Part shown: positions 56,176-64,000 of the stretch, one piece after another | How the letters are laid out: every line of letters starts with the position of its first letter | How positions within the stretch are numbered: position 1 is the first letter of the stretch | Source: Crocinitomicaceae bacterium | Lineage (GTDB): Bacteria; Bacteroidota; Bacteroidia; Flavobacteriales_D; Crocinitomicaceae | DNA: 64,000 bases | Assembly: GCA_002709305.1 (NCBI GenBank) | Contig: PAQM01000006.1 | Location: forward strand, 248,001-312,000 | Direction: 5' to 3' | The notes under the pieces: generated by a model | Databases searched by the model: none | The model's input: only the letters and a program-made list of their open reading frames with translations | What the model was told of the DNA's origin: nothing | Program-made: the position numbers and the translations under genes

Positions 56176-56859
56176 TTACAATTCAAATACAAAACCAATA
56201 TGTCCACCTAAAGAATATGCTCTGTGCTTATAAGCAGCATTTCTATCTAGACTAGACATTAATTGCAACCTATATTCTGGCAGCAAAACAATAGACCAAG
56301 AATTAACTAAATTTAATTGTACTCCAAGATTACATGCGATACTTGCTACAAATGAATTATATCCAATCTTTGTTTTCAACTCCTCTCTTATAATTGTATT
56401 ATTAGAATCCTCTGATTCAATATTTTGTTTAAATCCAGTAAACATTTGTGGTACAATACCTCCACCGACTAACAACCTAAAATTATCTCCATAAGTAAAA
56501 AAAATCTTCAAAGGGACTGCAATATAACTATATTGTGATTCATACTTATATAAAGTATCCAAATCTTCATAAAAATAACTTTCTCCATTTCTCAAATAAG
56601 ATATAGCTCCTTCCCAGGCAATATTCTTATGTATTTTACTTCTAAAACCTATAGAAAAAGACCAATTACTTGATTTATTCTCATCAATACGATAACCTAA
56701 AGGCTGACCAAAAAAACCATCATTTGGTTCAAGAATCCTATAAGAAGAAGACCAAATAGAAGTGAGAAAAATAGATGTTTCGTTTTCTTTTTCCGTTCTC
56801 TGAGCATAGAAATTAAATCCTATAATAAATAGGATGATAAAAGTATTAAATAACTTCAA
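56176..56859 (-). CDS. Outer-membrane beta-barrel protein (porin-family-like)
   Basis: A 227-residue exported protein. The signal peptide MKLFNTFIILFIIGFNFYAQ is clear, followed by alternating hydrophobic strands (NWSFSIGFRSKI, SYIAVPLKIFFTY, RLLVGGGIVPQMF, ACNLGVQLNLV) and a barrel end GGHIGFVFEL. No known family is recognised. The start is TTG at 56859: an in-frame stop lies 12 bases upstream and no ATG intervenes. It leads the transcript into nif3 (2-base gap). Confidence 0.75.
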   Translation of the reverse strand: MKLFNTFIILFIIGFNFYAQRTEKENETSIFLTSIWSSSYRILEPNDGFFGQPLGYRIDENKSSNWSFSIGFRSKIHKNIAWEGAISYLRNGESYFYEDLDTLYKYESQYSYIAVPLKIFFTYGDNFRLLVGGGIVPQMFTGFKQNIESEDSNNTIIREELKTKIGYNSFVASIACNLGVQLNLVNSWSIVLLPEYRLQLMSSLDRNAAYKHRAYSLGGHIGFVFEL

Positions 56860-57072
56860 ACCAAATATTTAATAAACAAATAATAATAAATACATTTTTT
56901 TATCAAATATAATGATTCATTAATCATTTAATAAATGATTAAATAAAACTAAAAAATATAGTATTAAAATAATAAGGCATGATATTTGTGATGAATAAGT
57001 ATAAATAAATAGATAGATATAAATTTCATTCTATTGTAGACAAACAAATAGCTCTGAATAACAAGAAGAAAA
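56860..57072. promoter_or_regulatory. Divergent intergenic region with -7 box and palindrome
   Basis: This 213-base gap is the longest in the window. It holds a minus-strand TATATTTG (56911-56904) as -7 box for the outer-membrane barrel gene, and a 21-base near-perfect palindrome TAATCATTTA-A-TAAATGATTA (56921-56941) over the expected -33 region, with a further AATGATT copy at 56911-56917. This could be an operator. Nothing else is recognised. Confidence 0.35.
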
Positions 57073-57945
57073 GTGAAGAAAAAAATTAAATTTATTATTA
57101 ATCCTATTTCTGGTATTGGAAATAAGAATGACATCCCTAGACTCATTAAACAACATCTAGATTTAAATTTATTTAACTATGATATCACATACACTAAACA
57201 CAAAGAACATGCTAAACATATTGCTAAAGAATCTGCAAAAATGAAATACGATATAGTCTGTGCAGTTGGTGGAGATGGATCAGTCCATGAAGTTGGTACA
57301 GCTTTAATAGGAACAGAAACAAAACTTGCTATTTTACCAATAGGATCAGGAAATGGATTAGCAAGACACCTTAAAATACCATTAAACATTAAAGATGCAA
57401 TTAATTGTATTAACAAAAATCATACTATAAAAATGGATACAGTACTTGTAAATGACAAATCATTCCTAAATGTAGGCGGATATGGTTTTGATGCTATTAT
57501 AGCAAAAAAATTCAATAACTTCGGTAAAAGAGGAATAAGAGGTTATGCGTATCTCATTGCACGAGAATTTTTCAAATATAACCCTATTAATGTTTCTATA
57601 GACTTAGATGGAAAGATCAAAACATTACCAATAGTTTTATGTACTGTAGCTAATGCATCTCAATTTGGTAATGGCTTTACTGTATCTCCCAAATCTGATG
57701 TAACAGATGGTGAATTAGAATTATGTATACTAAAACCTTTCTCTATTTGGTCTGCCCCATCAATTATTTTCAGATTCTTCAGAAAAAATGGTCATAAAAG
57801 TCGTTTCACTGAAATAATTAGATTTAAAAAGATTACAATATTATTATCCAAAAAAATAGCTCATTACGATGGCGAACCTTTTGATGTGAAAGAAAAACTA
57901 AAAATTAGTGTGGTACCTAAAAGTCTTAATATCTTAGTGGGATAA
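57073..57945 (+). CDS. Diacylglycerol kinase/lipid kinase family protein (YegS-like)
   Basis: A 290-residue cytoplasmic lipid kinase. FIINPISGIGNKND near residue 5, AVGGDGSVHEVGTALIG near 62 (catalytic loop, Ser in place of the usual Thr) and LPIGSGNGLARHLKIP near 87 form the nucleotide site; GYGFDAIIAKKF near 140 and YDGEPF near 271 are further family motifs. It phosphorylates a lipid such as diacylglycerol or sphingoid base; the substrate cannot be assigned. The start is GTG at 57073. Confidence 0.87.
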   Translation: MKKKIKFIINPISGIGNKNDIPRLIKQHLDLNLFNYDITYTKHKEHAKHIAKESAKMKYDIVCAVGGDGSVHEVGTALIGTETKLAILPIGSGNGLARHLKIPLNIKDAINCINKNHTIKMDTVLVNDKSFLNVGGYGFDAIIAKKFNNFGKRGIRGYAYLIAREFFKYNPINVSIDLDGKIKTLPIVLCTVANASQFGNGFTVSPKSDVTDGELELCILKPFSIWSAPSIIFRFFRKNGHKSRFTEIIRFKKITILLSKKIAHYDGEPFDVKEKLKISVVPKSLNILVG

Positions 57946-57957
57946 AATATTTAATAT

Positions 57958-58119
57958 ATGGATAAACTTTTTTTATATCCTATAATACCTTCAATCATAT
58001 TAGGAGTAATTAATTGGTTATTTTGGAAAAAAAGAGGATACACATCTAAAGTTAGATTAATTATTACTGTACTCCTATTTTATGTTGGATTCTATGTGTT
58101 ATTAAAAAAAATATTATGA
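57958..58119 (+). CDS. Small hydrophobic membrane protein
   Basis: A 53-residue reading frame (MDKLFLYPIIPSIILGVINW...) with two predicted helices around a basic loop (KKRGYTSKVR at 24-33). It lies 12 bases after the lipid kinase and 26 before the EI24 gene on the same strand, in the coding direction of both, and fills an otherwise empty gap. It is not recognised. Position and composition make it a plausible small membrane protein, but chance is not excluded in such AT-rich DNA. Confidence 0.5.
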   Translation: MDKLFLYPIIPSIILGVINWLFWKKRGYTSKVRLIITVLLFYVGFYVLLKKIL

Positions 58120-58130
58120 TTTCTATTTCC

Positions 58131-58138
58131 TACATTTG
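58131..58138 (+). promoter_or_regulatory. Candidate -7 box for the EI24-mutAB transcript
   Basis: TACATTTG, an exact TAnnTTTG match, ends 8 bases before the ATG at 58146. No TTG at the 19-base position. Confidence 0.4.
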
Positions 58139-58145
58139 TTGATAT

Positions 58146-58889
58146 ATGAAAACATTCAATTATCACATTAAAGCCATAACTAATACATTTAAGGAAATAT
58201 TTCAAGGAAACTTTATTTTGTATTTCATTCCAGGAATTATATTAACAATAATATACTATTGGTTTCTACATAATGCTTCAACCATAGTAAAGGCCAATAA
58301 ATTAACTAGTGAATATTCTTGGATAAATTGGATATTTGAATACATAAACTATACATTAATTAAAATTTTCCAATTATTTCAAATAATTAGTAAACAAATT
58401 TATATTTTCTTAATACTAACTATATTTTCACCTTTCAATACATATCTAGGAGAAAAAATAGAAGAAAAATATACAAAAAAAAAAATTGAAGGAGGTCTTA
58501 GTCGTTTCATAAAAGATATTTTAAGAATGATACTTATAGTAATTCTAGCTCTTATACTAGAATTTTTTATAATAATAATTTATTGGACTATTTCATGGAT
58601 TATTGATTTAGATATATTAGACCACATTATATATTTTTGTATTACTTCATTTTTCTTTGGCTTTTCATTTTATGACTTTGCTTTAGAAAGAAATAAACTA
58701 GGGGTGTTTAATAGTATTGGATTTGCTTTTAGTAATCCATTAACAATGATTTTAACTGGGGGAATATTTTTAATTCTTTTCAATATTCCAATTATAGGTA
58801 TACCTATCGCACCTGTTTTAACATTAATGATATCAACTTTTGTATATTTATATCTAAAAAAACAAATTCCTTACCATAATAATAAATGA
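58146..58889 (+). CDS. EI24/CysZ-type membrane protein
   Basis: A 247-residue inner-membrane protein with about six helices. The pattern KEIFQGNFILYFIPGIILT near residue 16, GGLSRFIKDILRMILI near 117 and SFFFGFSFYDFALERNKLG near 175, then NIPIIGIPIAPVLTL, is that of the EI24 family (PF07264), which includes CysZ sulfate permeases. Whether it carries sulfate is unknown. It lies 14 bases before mutA and is probably co-transcribed with mutAB. Confidence 0.75.
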   Translation: MKTFNYHIKAITNTFKEIFQGNFILYFIPGIILTIIYYWFLHNASTIVKANKLTSEYSWINWIFEYINYTLIKIFQLFQIISKQIYIFLILTIFSPFNTYLGEKIEEKYTKKKIEGGLSRFIKDILRMILIVILALILEFFIIIIYWTISWIIDLDILDHIIYFCITSFFFGFSFYDFALERNKLGVFNSIGFAFSNPLTMILTGGIFLILFNIPIIGIPIAPVLTLMISTFVYLYLKKQIPYHNNK

Positions 58890-58903
58890 TATAAAAAAAG
58901 AAA

Positions 58904-60217
58904 ATGAGCTATTTCTCAGAATTCAACAAAATATCAAAATCTGAATGGGAAAAAAAAATATTTTCTGATTTAAAGGAAAAAAAATCTTCTATTAAAATAG
59001 AAGATGAAATTGAAGAATTAAATATATCAAGTTATTATCATTCAGAAGATGTTTTTAAAAATGAAATCCCAGGAAATTTCCCTTTTACTCGAGGGATGAA
59101 TAAACAAAAAAATGACTGGAAAAATGGTTCATTAATAATAGTTTCAAATGAAAAAGAATCTAATAAAAAAGCATTATTAGCATTAAATTCAGGAGCTGAC
59201 TTACTTGTATTTAAAACAAATAAAAAAAATGTAAACTGGAAAGCAGTATTCAAAAATATTAAGTTTGAATTTATATATACTCAATTTATAATTGAATCAG
59301 TGTCTGATTTTGATGTTATTTTCCAATTAATGAAAAAACATGAATTCAATATTCAATACAAGATTGATATAATAAGTAATTTTTTTAACGAAAATTTTAA
59401 TTTAATTGCTAAAAATTTTAAACATAAACAAAAAAGATTTTGTAGCGTAAATGGACACAAAATTCAGCAAATTGGTGGGAATACTTGGCAAGAAATTGCA
59501 TTTTGTTTAAATATAGGTCATGAATATTTAATAAGATTAATGAATATCGGTTTTTCAATTGATGAAGCTGCTGCTTGTATATCATTTAATCTAGGTGTAG
59601 GTTCAAACTATTTCTTTGAAACTGCAAAATTTCGTGCTCTAAGGAAGCTATGGTCAAAAATCATCAATGCATATGACCCGATACATCATTGTTCATATAA
59701 TTGTGATATCACTGCAGTAATTGGGCATATGAATAAATCCTTAAAAGATCCTTACACAAACTTATTAAGACAAACAACAGAAGTTATGTCAGCAATTAAT
59801 GGTGGATCTAATGCTATCTTAGTTGAGCCATACGATATATATTCTATGAATGGATCATCTGAAAAATCAGAAAGAATGGCATTAAACATTTCAAATATTT
59901 TAAAAGAAGAATCCTATTTCGATATAGTTATAGATCCCTTAGGAGGAAGTTACTCAATAGAAATGTTAACAGATGAAATTGCTCGAAAAGGATGGGAGAA
60001 ATTTCAAGATATTGAAGGTGTAAATAAGGGTGTGAAATCAGAATTATTTATAAATCAAATAAAAGAAAAAGCTAATATTAGAATAAATAACATCAAAAAT
60101 AATTCAATAAAATTAATTGGTATTAATGCTTTCAAAAATCCAAAAGAAATAAAAAACACTTGGAAAGAAATTGATTCATATCTCGGCCTTCCAACAATAA
60201 TTTTAGAAACAGTATGA
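58904..60217 (+). CDS. mutA: Methylmalonyl-CoA mutase small subunit
   Basis: The non-catalytic subunit of the B12-dependent mutase that interconverts methylmalonyl-CoA and succinyl-CoA. The 437-residue protein has only the TIM-barrel part: [10 protein letters not shown] near residue 59, [18 protein letters not shown] near 208, [12 protein letters not shown] near 244, [13 protein letters not shown] near 298 and [10 protein letters not shown] near 345. The C-terminal B12-binding domain of the large subunit is absent and an insertion is shortened, giving a length well below the ~600 of most MutA proteins. The ATG of mutB overlaps its stop (60214-60217). Confidence 0.92.
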   Translation: MSYFSEFNKISKSEWEKKIFSDLKEKKSSIKIEDEIEELNISSYYHSEDVFKNEIPGNFPFTRGMNKQKNDWKNGSLIIVSNEKESNKKALLALNSGADLLVFKTNKKNVNWKAVFKNIKFEFIYTQFIIESVSDFDVIFQLMKKHEFNIQYKIDIISNFFNENFNLIAKNFKHKQKRFCSVNGHKIQQIGGNTWQEIAFCLNIGHEYLIRLMNIGFSIDEAAACISFNLGVGSNYFFETAKFRALRKLWSKIINAYDPIHHCSYNCDITAVIGHMNKSLKDPYTNLLRQTTEVMSAINGGSNAILVEPYDIYSMNGSSEKSERMALNISNILKEESYFDIVIDPLGGSYSIEMLTDEIARKGWEKFQDIEGVNKGVKSELFINQIKEKANIRINNIKNNSIKLIGINAFKNPKEIKNTWKEIDSYLGLPTIILETV

Positions 60218-62346
60218 AAAAAGTAGATTTTAAAACTGTTTCTTTTGATTCGGAAATAATAAGAAAGGAACAAAATCAATTTGATGTTATAACAACTTCA
60301 GATAAAATAATTTTAAAGAATTTTTATTGTAGTCAAGATATTGAGTCAACAGATCATATTGGTTTCGTTTCAGGTATTGCACCTAATTTAAGAGGACCCT
60401 ATAGTTCAATGTATACTACACGTCCATGGACGATACGTCAATATGCAGGATTTTCTACTGCAGAAGAATCAAATGAATTTTACAAAAAAAATCTAGCCGC
60501 AGGACAGAAAGGGCTTTCTGTTGCATTTGATTTAGCAACACATCGCGGGTATGATTCTGATCATAGACGTGTTTTTGGAGATGTTGGGAAAGCAGGGGTT
60601 GCTATTGACTCTATTTTAGACATGAAAATTTTATTTAACGATATACCCCTAGACAAAATGTCTGTGTCTATGACTATGAATGGTGCTGTACTCCCTATAA
60701 TGGCATTTTACATAGTAGCTGCAGAAGAACAAGGTATAGATAAAAAAGAATTAATAGGTACAATTCAAAATGACATATTAAAAGAATTTATGGTTAGAAA
60801 CACATACATCTATCCACCTATTTCATCAATGCAAATAATTTCTGACATATTTGAATATACATCTAAAAATATGCCTCGTTTTAATTCAATATCAATTTCT
60901 GGATATCATATGCAAGAAGCTGGAGCAAATGCTGCAATCGAATTAGCTTATACTTTAGCAAATGGTTTAGAATATCTTAAAACAGGAATAAATGCCGGGA
61001 TGAACATAGATGATTTTGCACCAAGAATAAGCTTCTTTTGGGGTATAGGAATGAATCACTATACAGAAATAGCTAAAATGAGAGCCGGAAGAATCTTATG
61101 GGCAAAAATAGTTAACAAATTCAAGCCAAAAAATCCTAAATCACTAGCTTTAAGAGCACATTGTCAGACATCAGGGTATAGTCTAACAGAACAAGACCCC
61201 TTTAATAATATTGCACGAACATGTATAGAGGCAATGGCTGCAGTACTTGGAGGCACTCAATCTTTACACACAAATGCATTAGATGAAGCAATTGCTTTAC
61301 CAACAGATTTCTCTGCGAGAATAGCTCGTAACACACAAATTTATTTACAAAATGAAACAGGTATAACTCAACATATAGATCCATTAGGCGGTTCTTATCT
61401 TGTAGAAAAATTAACAGAAGAACTAGTTCATAAAGCTTCAAAATTTATTAAAGAAATTGAAGAATTAGGTGGAATGGCAAAAGCAATCGAAACTGGAATT
61501 CCTAAAATGAAAATTGAAGAATCAGCAACGCGAAAGCAAGCTAGAATAGATTCTCAAAAAGACATAATAGTTGGTGTTAACAGGTTCCAAACTGAAAATA
61601 AAGAAAAAATAGACATTCTTGAGGTAGACAATACCGAAGTAAGAAATTCTCAAATTAAAAGACTAAAAAGTATAAAAGATAACCGAAATAAAAATAAGGT
61701 AAAACAATCACTAGAAGAATTAAAAAATGTAGCAAAAACTAAAAAAGGAAATTTATTAGATGCTGCTATCAAATGTGCACGAGCAAGAGCTACATTGGGT
61801 GAAATATCATATGCTCTTGAAGAAATCTACGGAAGATATAAAGCGAAAATAAAATCTATTAATGGTGTATATTCAACAGAATCTATGGGAGATACAGAAT
61901 TTAACGAAGCAAAAAAACTAACAAAAAAATTCAGTGAATTAGAAGGAAGACGTCCAAGAATTATGATTGCTAAAATGGGACAAGATGGGCATGATCGTGG
62001 AGCAAAAGTCATCGCAACCTCATTTGCTGACATAGGATTTGATGTGGACATTGGACCATTATTTCAGACACCTGAAGAAGTAGTCAAACAAGCAATAGAA
62101 AATGATGTTCACATTATAGGTGTATCATCTCTTGCTGCAGGACATAAAACTCTTATCCCAGAAGTAATTTATGAATTAAAAAAATTAAAACGTAAAGACA
62201 TTATTGTTATAGCAGGAGGTGTAATTCCACAGCAAGATTATAATTTCTTATACAAACATGGTGTATTTGGTATATTTGGACCTGGAACAAAAATATCAAT
62301 AGCAGCAAAAGATATATTAAGTTTATTAATACAAAGTTTTGATTAA
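60214..62346 (+). CDS. mutB: Methylmalonyl-CoA mutase large (catalytic) subunit
   Basis: A 710-residue B12 enzyme. The N-terminal barrel has [20 protein letters not shown] near residue 63 and [14 protein letters not shown] near 105 (substrate), then [10 protein letters not shown] near 390. The C-terminal B12-binding domain (about 580-705) has [12 protein letters not shown] near 590 with the axial His, and [10 protein letters not shown] near 637. It turns (R)-methylmalonyl-CoA into succinyl-CoA, which feeds propionate and odd-chain or branched-chain amino acid carbon into the TCA cycle. The helper GTPase meaB is encoded at 17779-18819. Confidence 0.97.
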   Translation: MKKVDFKTVSFDSEIIRKEQNQFDVITTSDKIILKNFYCSQDIESTDHIGFVSGIAPNLRGPYSSMYTTRPWTIRQYAGFSTAEESNEFYKKNLAAGQKGLSVAFDLATHRGYDSDHRRVFGDVGKAGVAIDSILDMKILFNDIPLDKMSVSMTMNGAVLPIMAFYIVAAEEQGIDKKELIGTIQNDILKEFMVRNTYIYPPISSMQIISDIFEYTSKNMPRFNSISISGYHMQEAGANAAIELAYTLANGLEYLKTGINAGMNIDDFAPRISFFWGIGMNHYTEIAKMRAGRILWAKIVNKFKPKNPKSLALRAHCQTSGYSLTEQDPFNNIARTCIEAMAAVLGGTQSLHTNALDEAIALPTDFSARIARNTQIYLQNETGITQHIDPLGGSYLVEKLTEELVHKASKFIKEIEELGGMAKAIETGIPKMKIEESATRKQARIDSQKDIIVGVNRFQTENKEKIDILEVDNTEVRNSQIKRLKSIKDNRNKNKVKQSLEELKNVAKTKKGNLLDAAIKCARARATLGEISYALEEIYGRYKAKIKSINGVYSTESMGDTEFNEAKKLTKKFSELEGRRPRIMIAKMGQDGHDRGAKVIATSFADIGFDVDIGPLFQTPEEVVKQAIENDVHIIGVSSLAAGHKTLIPEVIYELKKLKRKDIIVIAGGVIPQQDYNFLYKHGVFGIFGPGTKISIAAKDILSLLIQSFD

Positions 62347-62419
62347 AAAATAATTACTTTAATTTTAAATACTTTTAGGTATAAAATTTGATTATATATT
62401 TTATTAAAAAATAAAAAAT

Positions 62420-63157
62420 ATGAAAACTATATTTACAATTCTCTTTATTTATTCTGCAAAATTAATTCTTAGCCAATCACCAAACTACGATGACTTAAAA
62501 ATACTTTACGCAGACACCAAATATGAAAAACTTTCCAAAGTAGCAGCACATTATACACAAAAGGATAAAACATCTAAAGATGTATTACCATATATATGGT
62601 TATCTAAAGGTTTATATAAGATTTCATTATCTGGAAGCGATAATCCAAAATTTAAAAATGCATATAAGGATGCAATAAAATATCTCTCAAAAGGAATTAA
62701 ATATGATGTAAAATATAATAATGGTTCAACATTTGAAGATGATCATAAGGAATTTCTAGATGAATTTCAGTTCAGCTTACAAGAAATCATTGATAATGAA
62801 ATGAGCTCTAATAATGTAAAACGAGCATTTAGTTGGGCAATTAAATATCAAAAAATAACAATGAATCCGATTGGAGCAAACTATATTATGGGAGCTTGCA
62901 AATTTATGGACCAAGATAAAACAACTGCAAGAGCATACTGGCAAAAAGGTGATGCCATGATGGAAGACATTAAGACAATTAATAAGTTTAGTGAAGCAGA
63001 TAGATTAATGTTTAAAAATGGTGTTTTATCAACAGCTGAAGCAATGGTAAAAAGTAGACAAATTAAAAGTGCTAAAATATTATTAAACAAAGCTTCACAT
63101 TGGTTCGAAAAAGATGAAGATTGGAAAGAAATTTATGATGAAATACTAAATGAATAA
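62420..63157 (+). CDS. Exported helical-repeat (TPR-like) protein
   Basis: A 245-residue protein with a short signal peptide (MKTIFTILFIYSAKLILSQ) followed by a helical array with TPR-like lengths (ILYADTKYEKLSKVAAHY, YIWLSKGLYKISLSG, AYKDAIKYLSKGIKYD, AFSWAIKYQKITM, ARAYWQKGDAMMED). It is not recognised beyond that. It probably works in the periplasm as a scaffold. It lies between mutB and the FtsB-like gene on the same strand. Confidence 0.65.
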   Translation: MKTIFTILFIYSAKLILSQSPNYDDLKILYADTKYEKLSKVAAHYTQKDKTSKDVLPYIWLSKGLYKISLSGSDNPKFKNAYKDAIKYLSKGIKYDVKYNNGSTFEDDHKEFLDEFQFSLQEIIDNEMSSNNVKRAFSWAIKYQKITMNPIGANYIMGACKFMDQDKTTARAYWQKGDAMMEDIKTINKFSEADRLMFKNGVLSTAEAMVKSRQIKSAKILLNKASHWFEKDEDWKEIYDEILNE

Positions 63158-63245
63158 AATAATATTCTAATTTGTTAACATAAAGCAATTAATAAAATTG
63201 ATTAATGTTACTTATCAGTTAATTCATAATCAATATATTTAACCT

Positions 63246-63530
63246 ATGAATATTTTTTTTGGATACTTAAAAAATAAATTCCTTCTAACTACTAGTATTT
63301 TTCTTCTTTATACATTATTCTTAGATGAACAAGATATATTCTCTATATTTTCACAAAAACAAAAATTAAATAAATTATCGGTGAAAAAAGAAAGAATTAA
63401 ATCTAAATTAATTGAGACTCGCAATACTTTAAATAAATTAAATCAAATATCTGAAGTTGAAAGATATGCTCGTGAAAAAAAATATTTCAAAAAAGATAAT
63501 GAAGATATTTTTGTAATATTTTCTGAATAA
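63246..63530 (+). CDS. FtsB/DivIC-like septum formation protein
   Basis: A 94-residue bitopic protein: one helix at about residues 8-26 (YLKNKFLLTTSIFLLYTLF), then a coiled coil (SQKQKLNKLSVKKERIKSKLIETRNTLNKLNQI) and a short end with SEVERYAREKKYFKKDNEDIFV. This FtsB/DivIC layout is usual next to methylmalonyl-CoA mutase genes in Flavobacteriia. It should form the FtsB-FtsL type complex at the division site. It converges on the SpoIID-domain gene. Confidence 0.8.
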   Translation: MNIFFGYLKNKFLLTTSIFLLYTLFLDEQDIFSIFSQKQKLNKLSVKKERIKSKLIETRNTLNKLNQISEVERYAREKKYFKKDNEDIFVIFSE

Positions 63531-63583
63531 TTTTCATCTCTTCTAATAGAATTCGTCTATCTTTCACTTCACAATCCATAGGA

Positions 63584-64000
63584 TCAATGAAGTATTTTTT
63601 TTTGTTTAATGAGTCTATTTTTAAAAAAATTGATTATTCTTATATTACTATAATAATATGATGCGATCTGTTTATAATCATAACCTAAATCAGCCATTTT
63701 CATTGCTCCTTCTTGACAAAGACCAACACCATGACCAAAACCATAGCCATTTAATAATACATCATTACCATCAATTCTTGAACTAAAAAATGTTGACTTT
63801 AGCTTAAACTCTTTCCTTAAATCTCTTAGTGGAATACCGAGTGATGGATGAATATAAAACGCCTTACGATCTATTTGTCTAAAATTATAAATCAAGTCAC
63901 CATAGTCTTCTTCTAAAACACCATATTGATCACTTAAAAATGAAGACCATCTTTTTTTTGAAATCCGTTTTATCCAATTTGACTGTTTAGTATTACAACA
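63584..64000 (-). CDS. SpoIID/LytB-domain protein, N-terminus beyond the window
   Basis: The frame is open from the window edge to the stop at 63584, giving the last 138 residues. The motif GFGHGVGLCQEGAMKMADLG is the end of the SpoIID domain, a peptidoglycan lytic transglycosylase-like fold; further upstream are GIPLRDLR and SSRIDGND. The protein starts outside the window, so signal peptide and substrate cannot be judged. In Bacteroidota these are peptidoglycan-active or related enzymes of unknown detailed role. Confidence 0.85.
   Translation of the reverse strand, partial: CCNTKQSNWIKRISKKRWSSFLSDQYGVLEEDYGDLIYNFRQIDRKAFYIHPSLGIPLRDLRKEFKLKSTFFSSRIDGNDVLLNGYGFGHGVGLCQEGAMKMADLGYDYKQIASYYYSNIRIINFFKNRLIKQKKILH

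Overview
The window is a gene-dense, strongly AT-rich stretch of a Bacteroidota chromosome, most likely a marine Flavobacteriales with a compact genome. Support for this comes from Bacteroidota-type promoters (TTG, 19 bases, TAnnTTTG) without clear Shine-Dalgarno sites, a fused LpxC-FabZ, a SusC-like receptor with a CarboxypepD_reg domain, type IX secretion relatives (PorQ, a PorE-like OmpA protein), the rpmB-rpmG-DUF4295-ftsY string, a menaquinone operon and a carotenoid operon. About 63 protein genes and one tRNA fill it. No gap exceeds roughly 215 bases. I see no insertion sequence, prophage, CRISPR array, rRNA or plasmid feature.

Layout. 1-8.5 kb: exported M61 peptidase (cut by the edge), aroK, tRNA-Lys, an RluA-family pseudouridine synthase, panB, rplS, a GH25 lysozyme, a methyltransferase and the PorE-like protein. 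8.6-18.9 kb: a large Asp-box propeller protein, Lon, a GlmU-like protein with a sodium symporter, and MeaB. 18.9-23.5 kb: the carotenoid operon crtI-crtB-cruF-like-crtZ-crtYcd plus a YfcE-type phosphoesterase. 23.5-29.9 kb: porQ, a probably highly expressed outer-membrane protein, cmk, a small Cys-rich membrane protein, mazG and a TonB receptor. 29.9-38.9 kb: a second M61 peptidase, an ABC-F protein, hutH, hisS, an ACMSD-like amidohydrolase and ftsY. 39-46.8 kb: ribosomal proteins L33/L28, cinA, rlmD, the lipid A operon lpxD-lpxC/fabZ-lpxA, and trxA. 46.8-52 kb: a seven-gene operon for menaquinone (menI-like, menF, menD), terC and three small genes. 52-57 kb: murB, a DEAD-box helicase, a zinc-ribbon protein, a Nif3-like protein and an outer-membrane barrel. 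57-64 kb: a lipid kinase, an EI24 membrane protein, mutA-mutB, a TPR protein, an FtsB-like protein and a SpoIID-domain protein (cut by the edge).

Together the genes describe an aerobic or facultative Gram-negative heterotroph with menaquinone, lipid A, carotenoids in the membrane, protein and peptide use (M61 peptidases, HutH, ACMSD-like enzyme), propionyl-CoA/methylmalonyl-CoA metabolism (mutAB with meaB) and type IX secretion. Nothing here is clearly a new multi-gene system. The most unusual items are an ABC-F protein in which both degenerate motifs fall on the same composite ATP site, a membrane-anchored stub carrying only a type IX sorting-domain-like segment, a regular N19 promoter architecture that corrects a start codon, and a perfect palindrome between the divergent menI and murB promoters.
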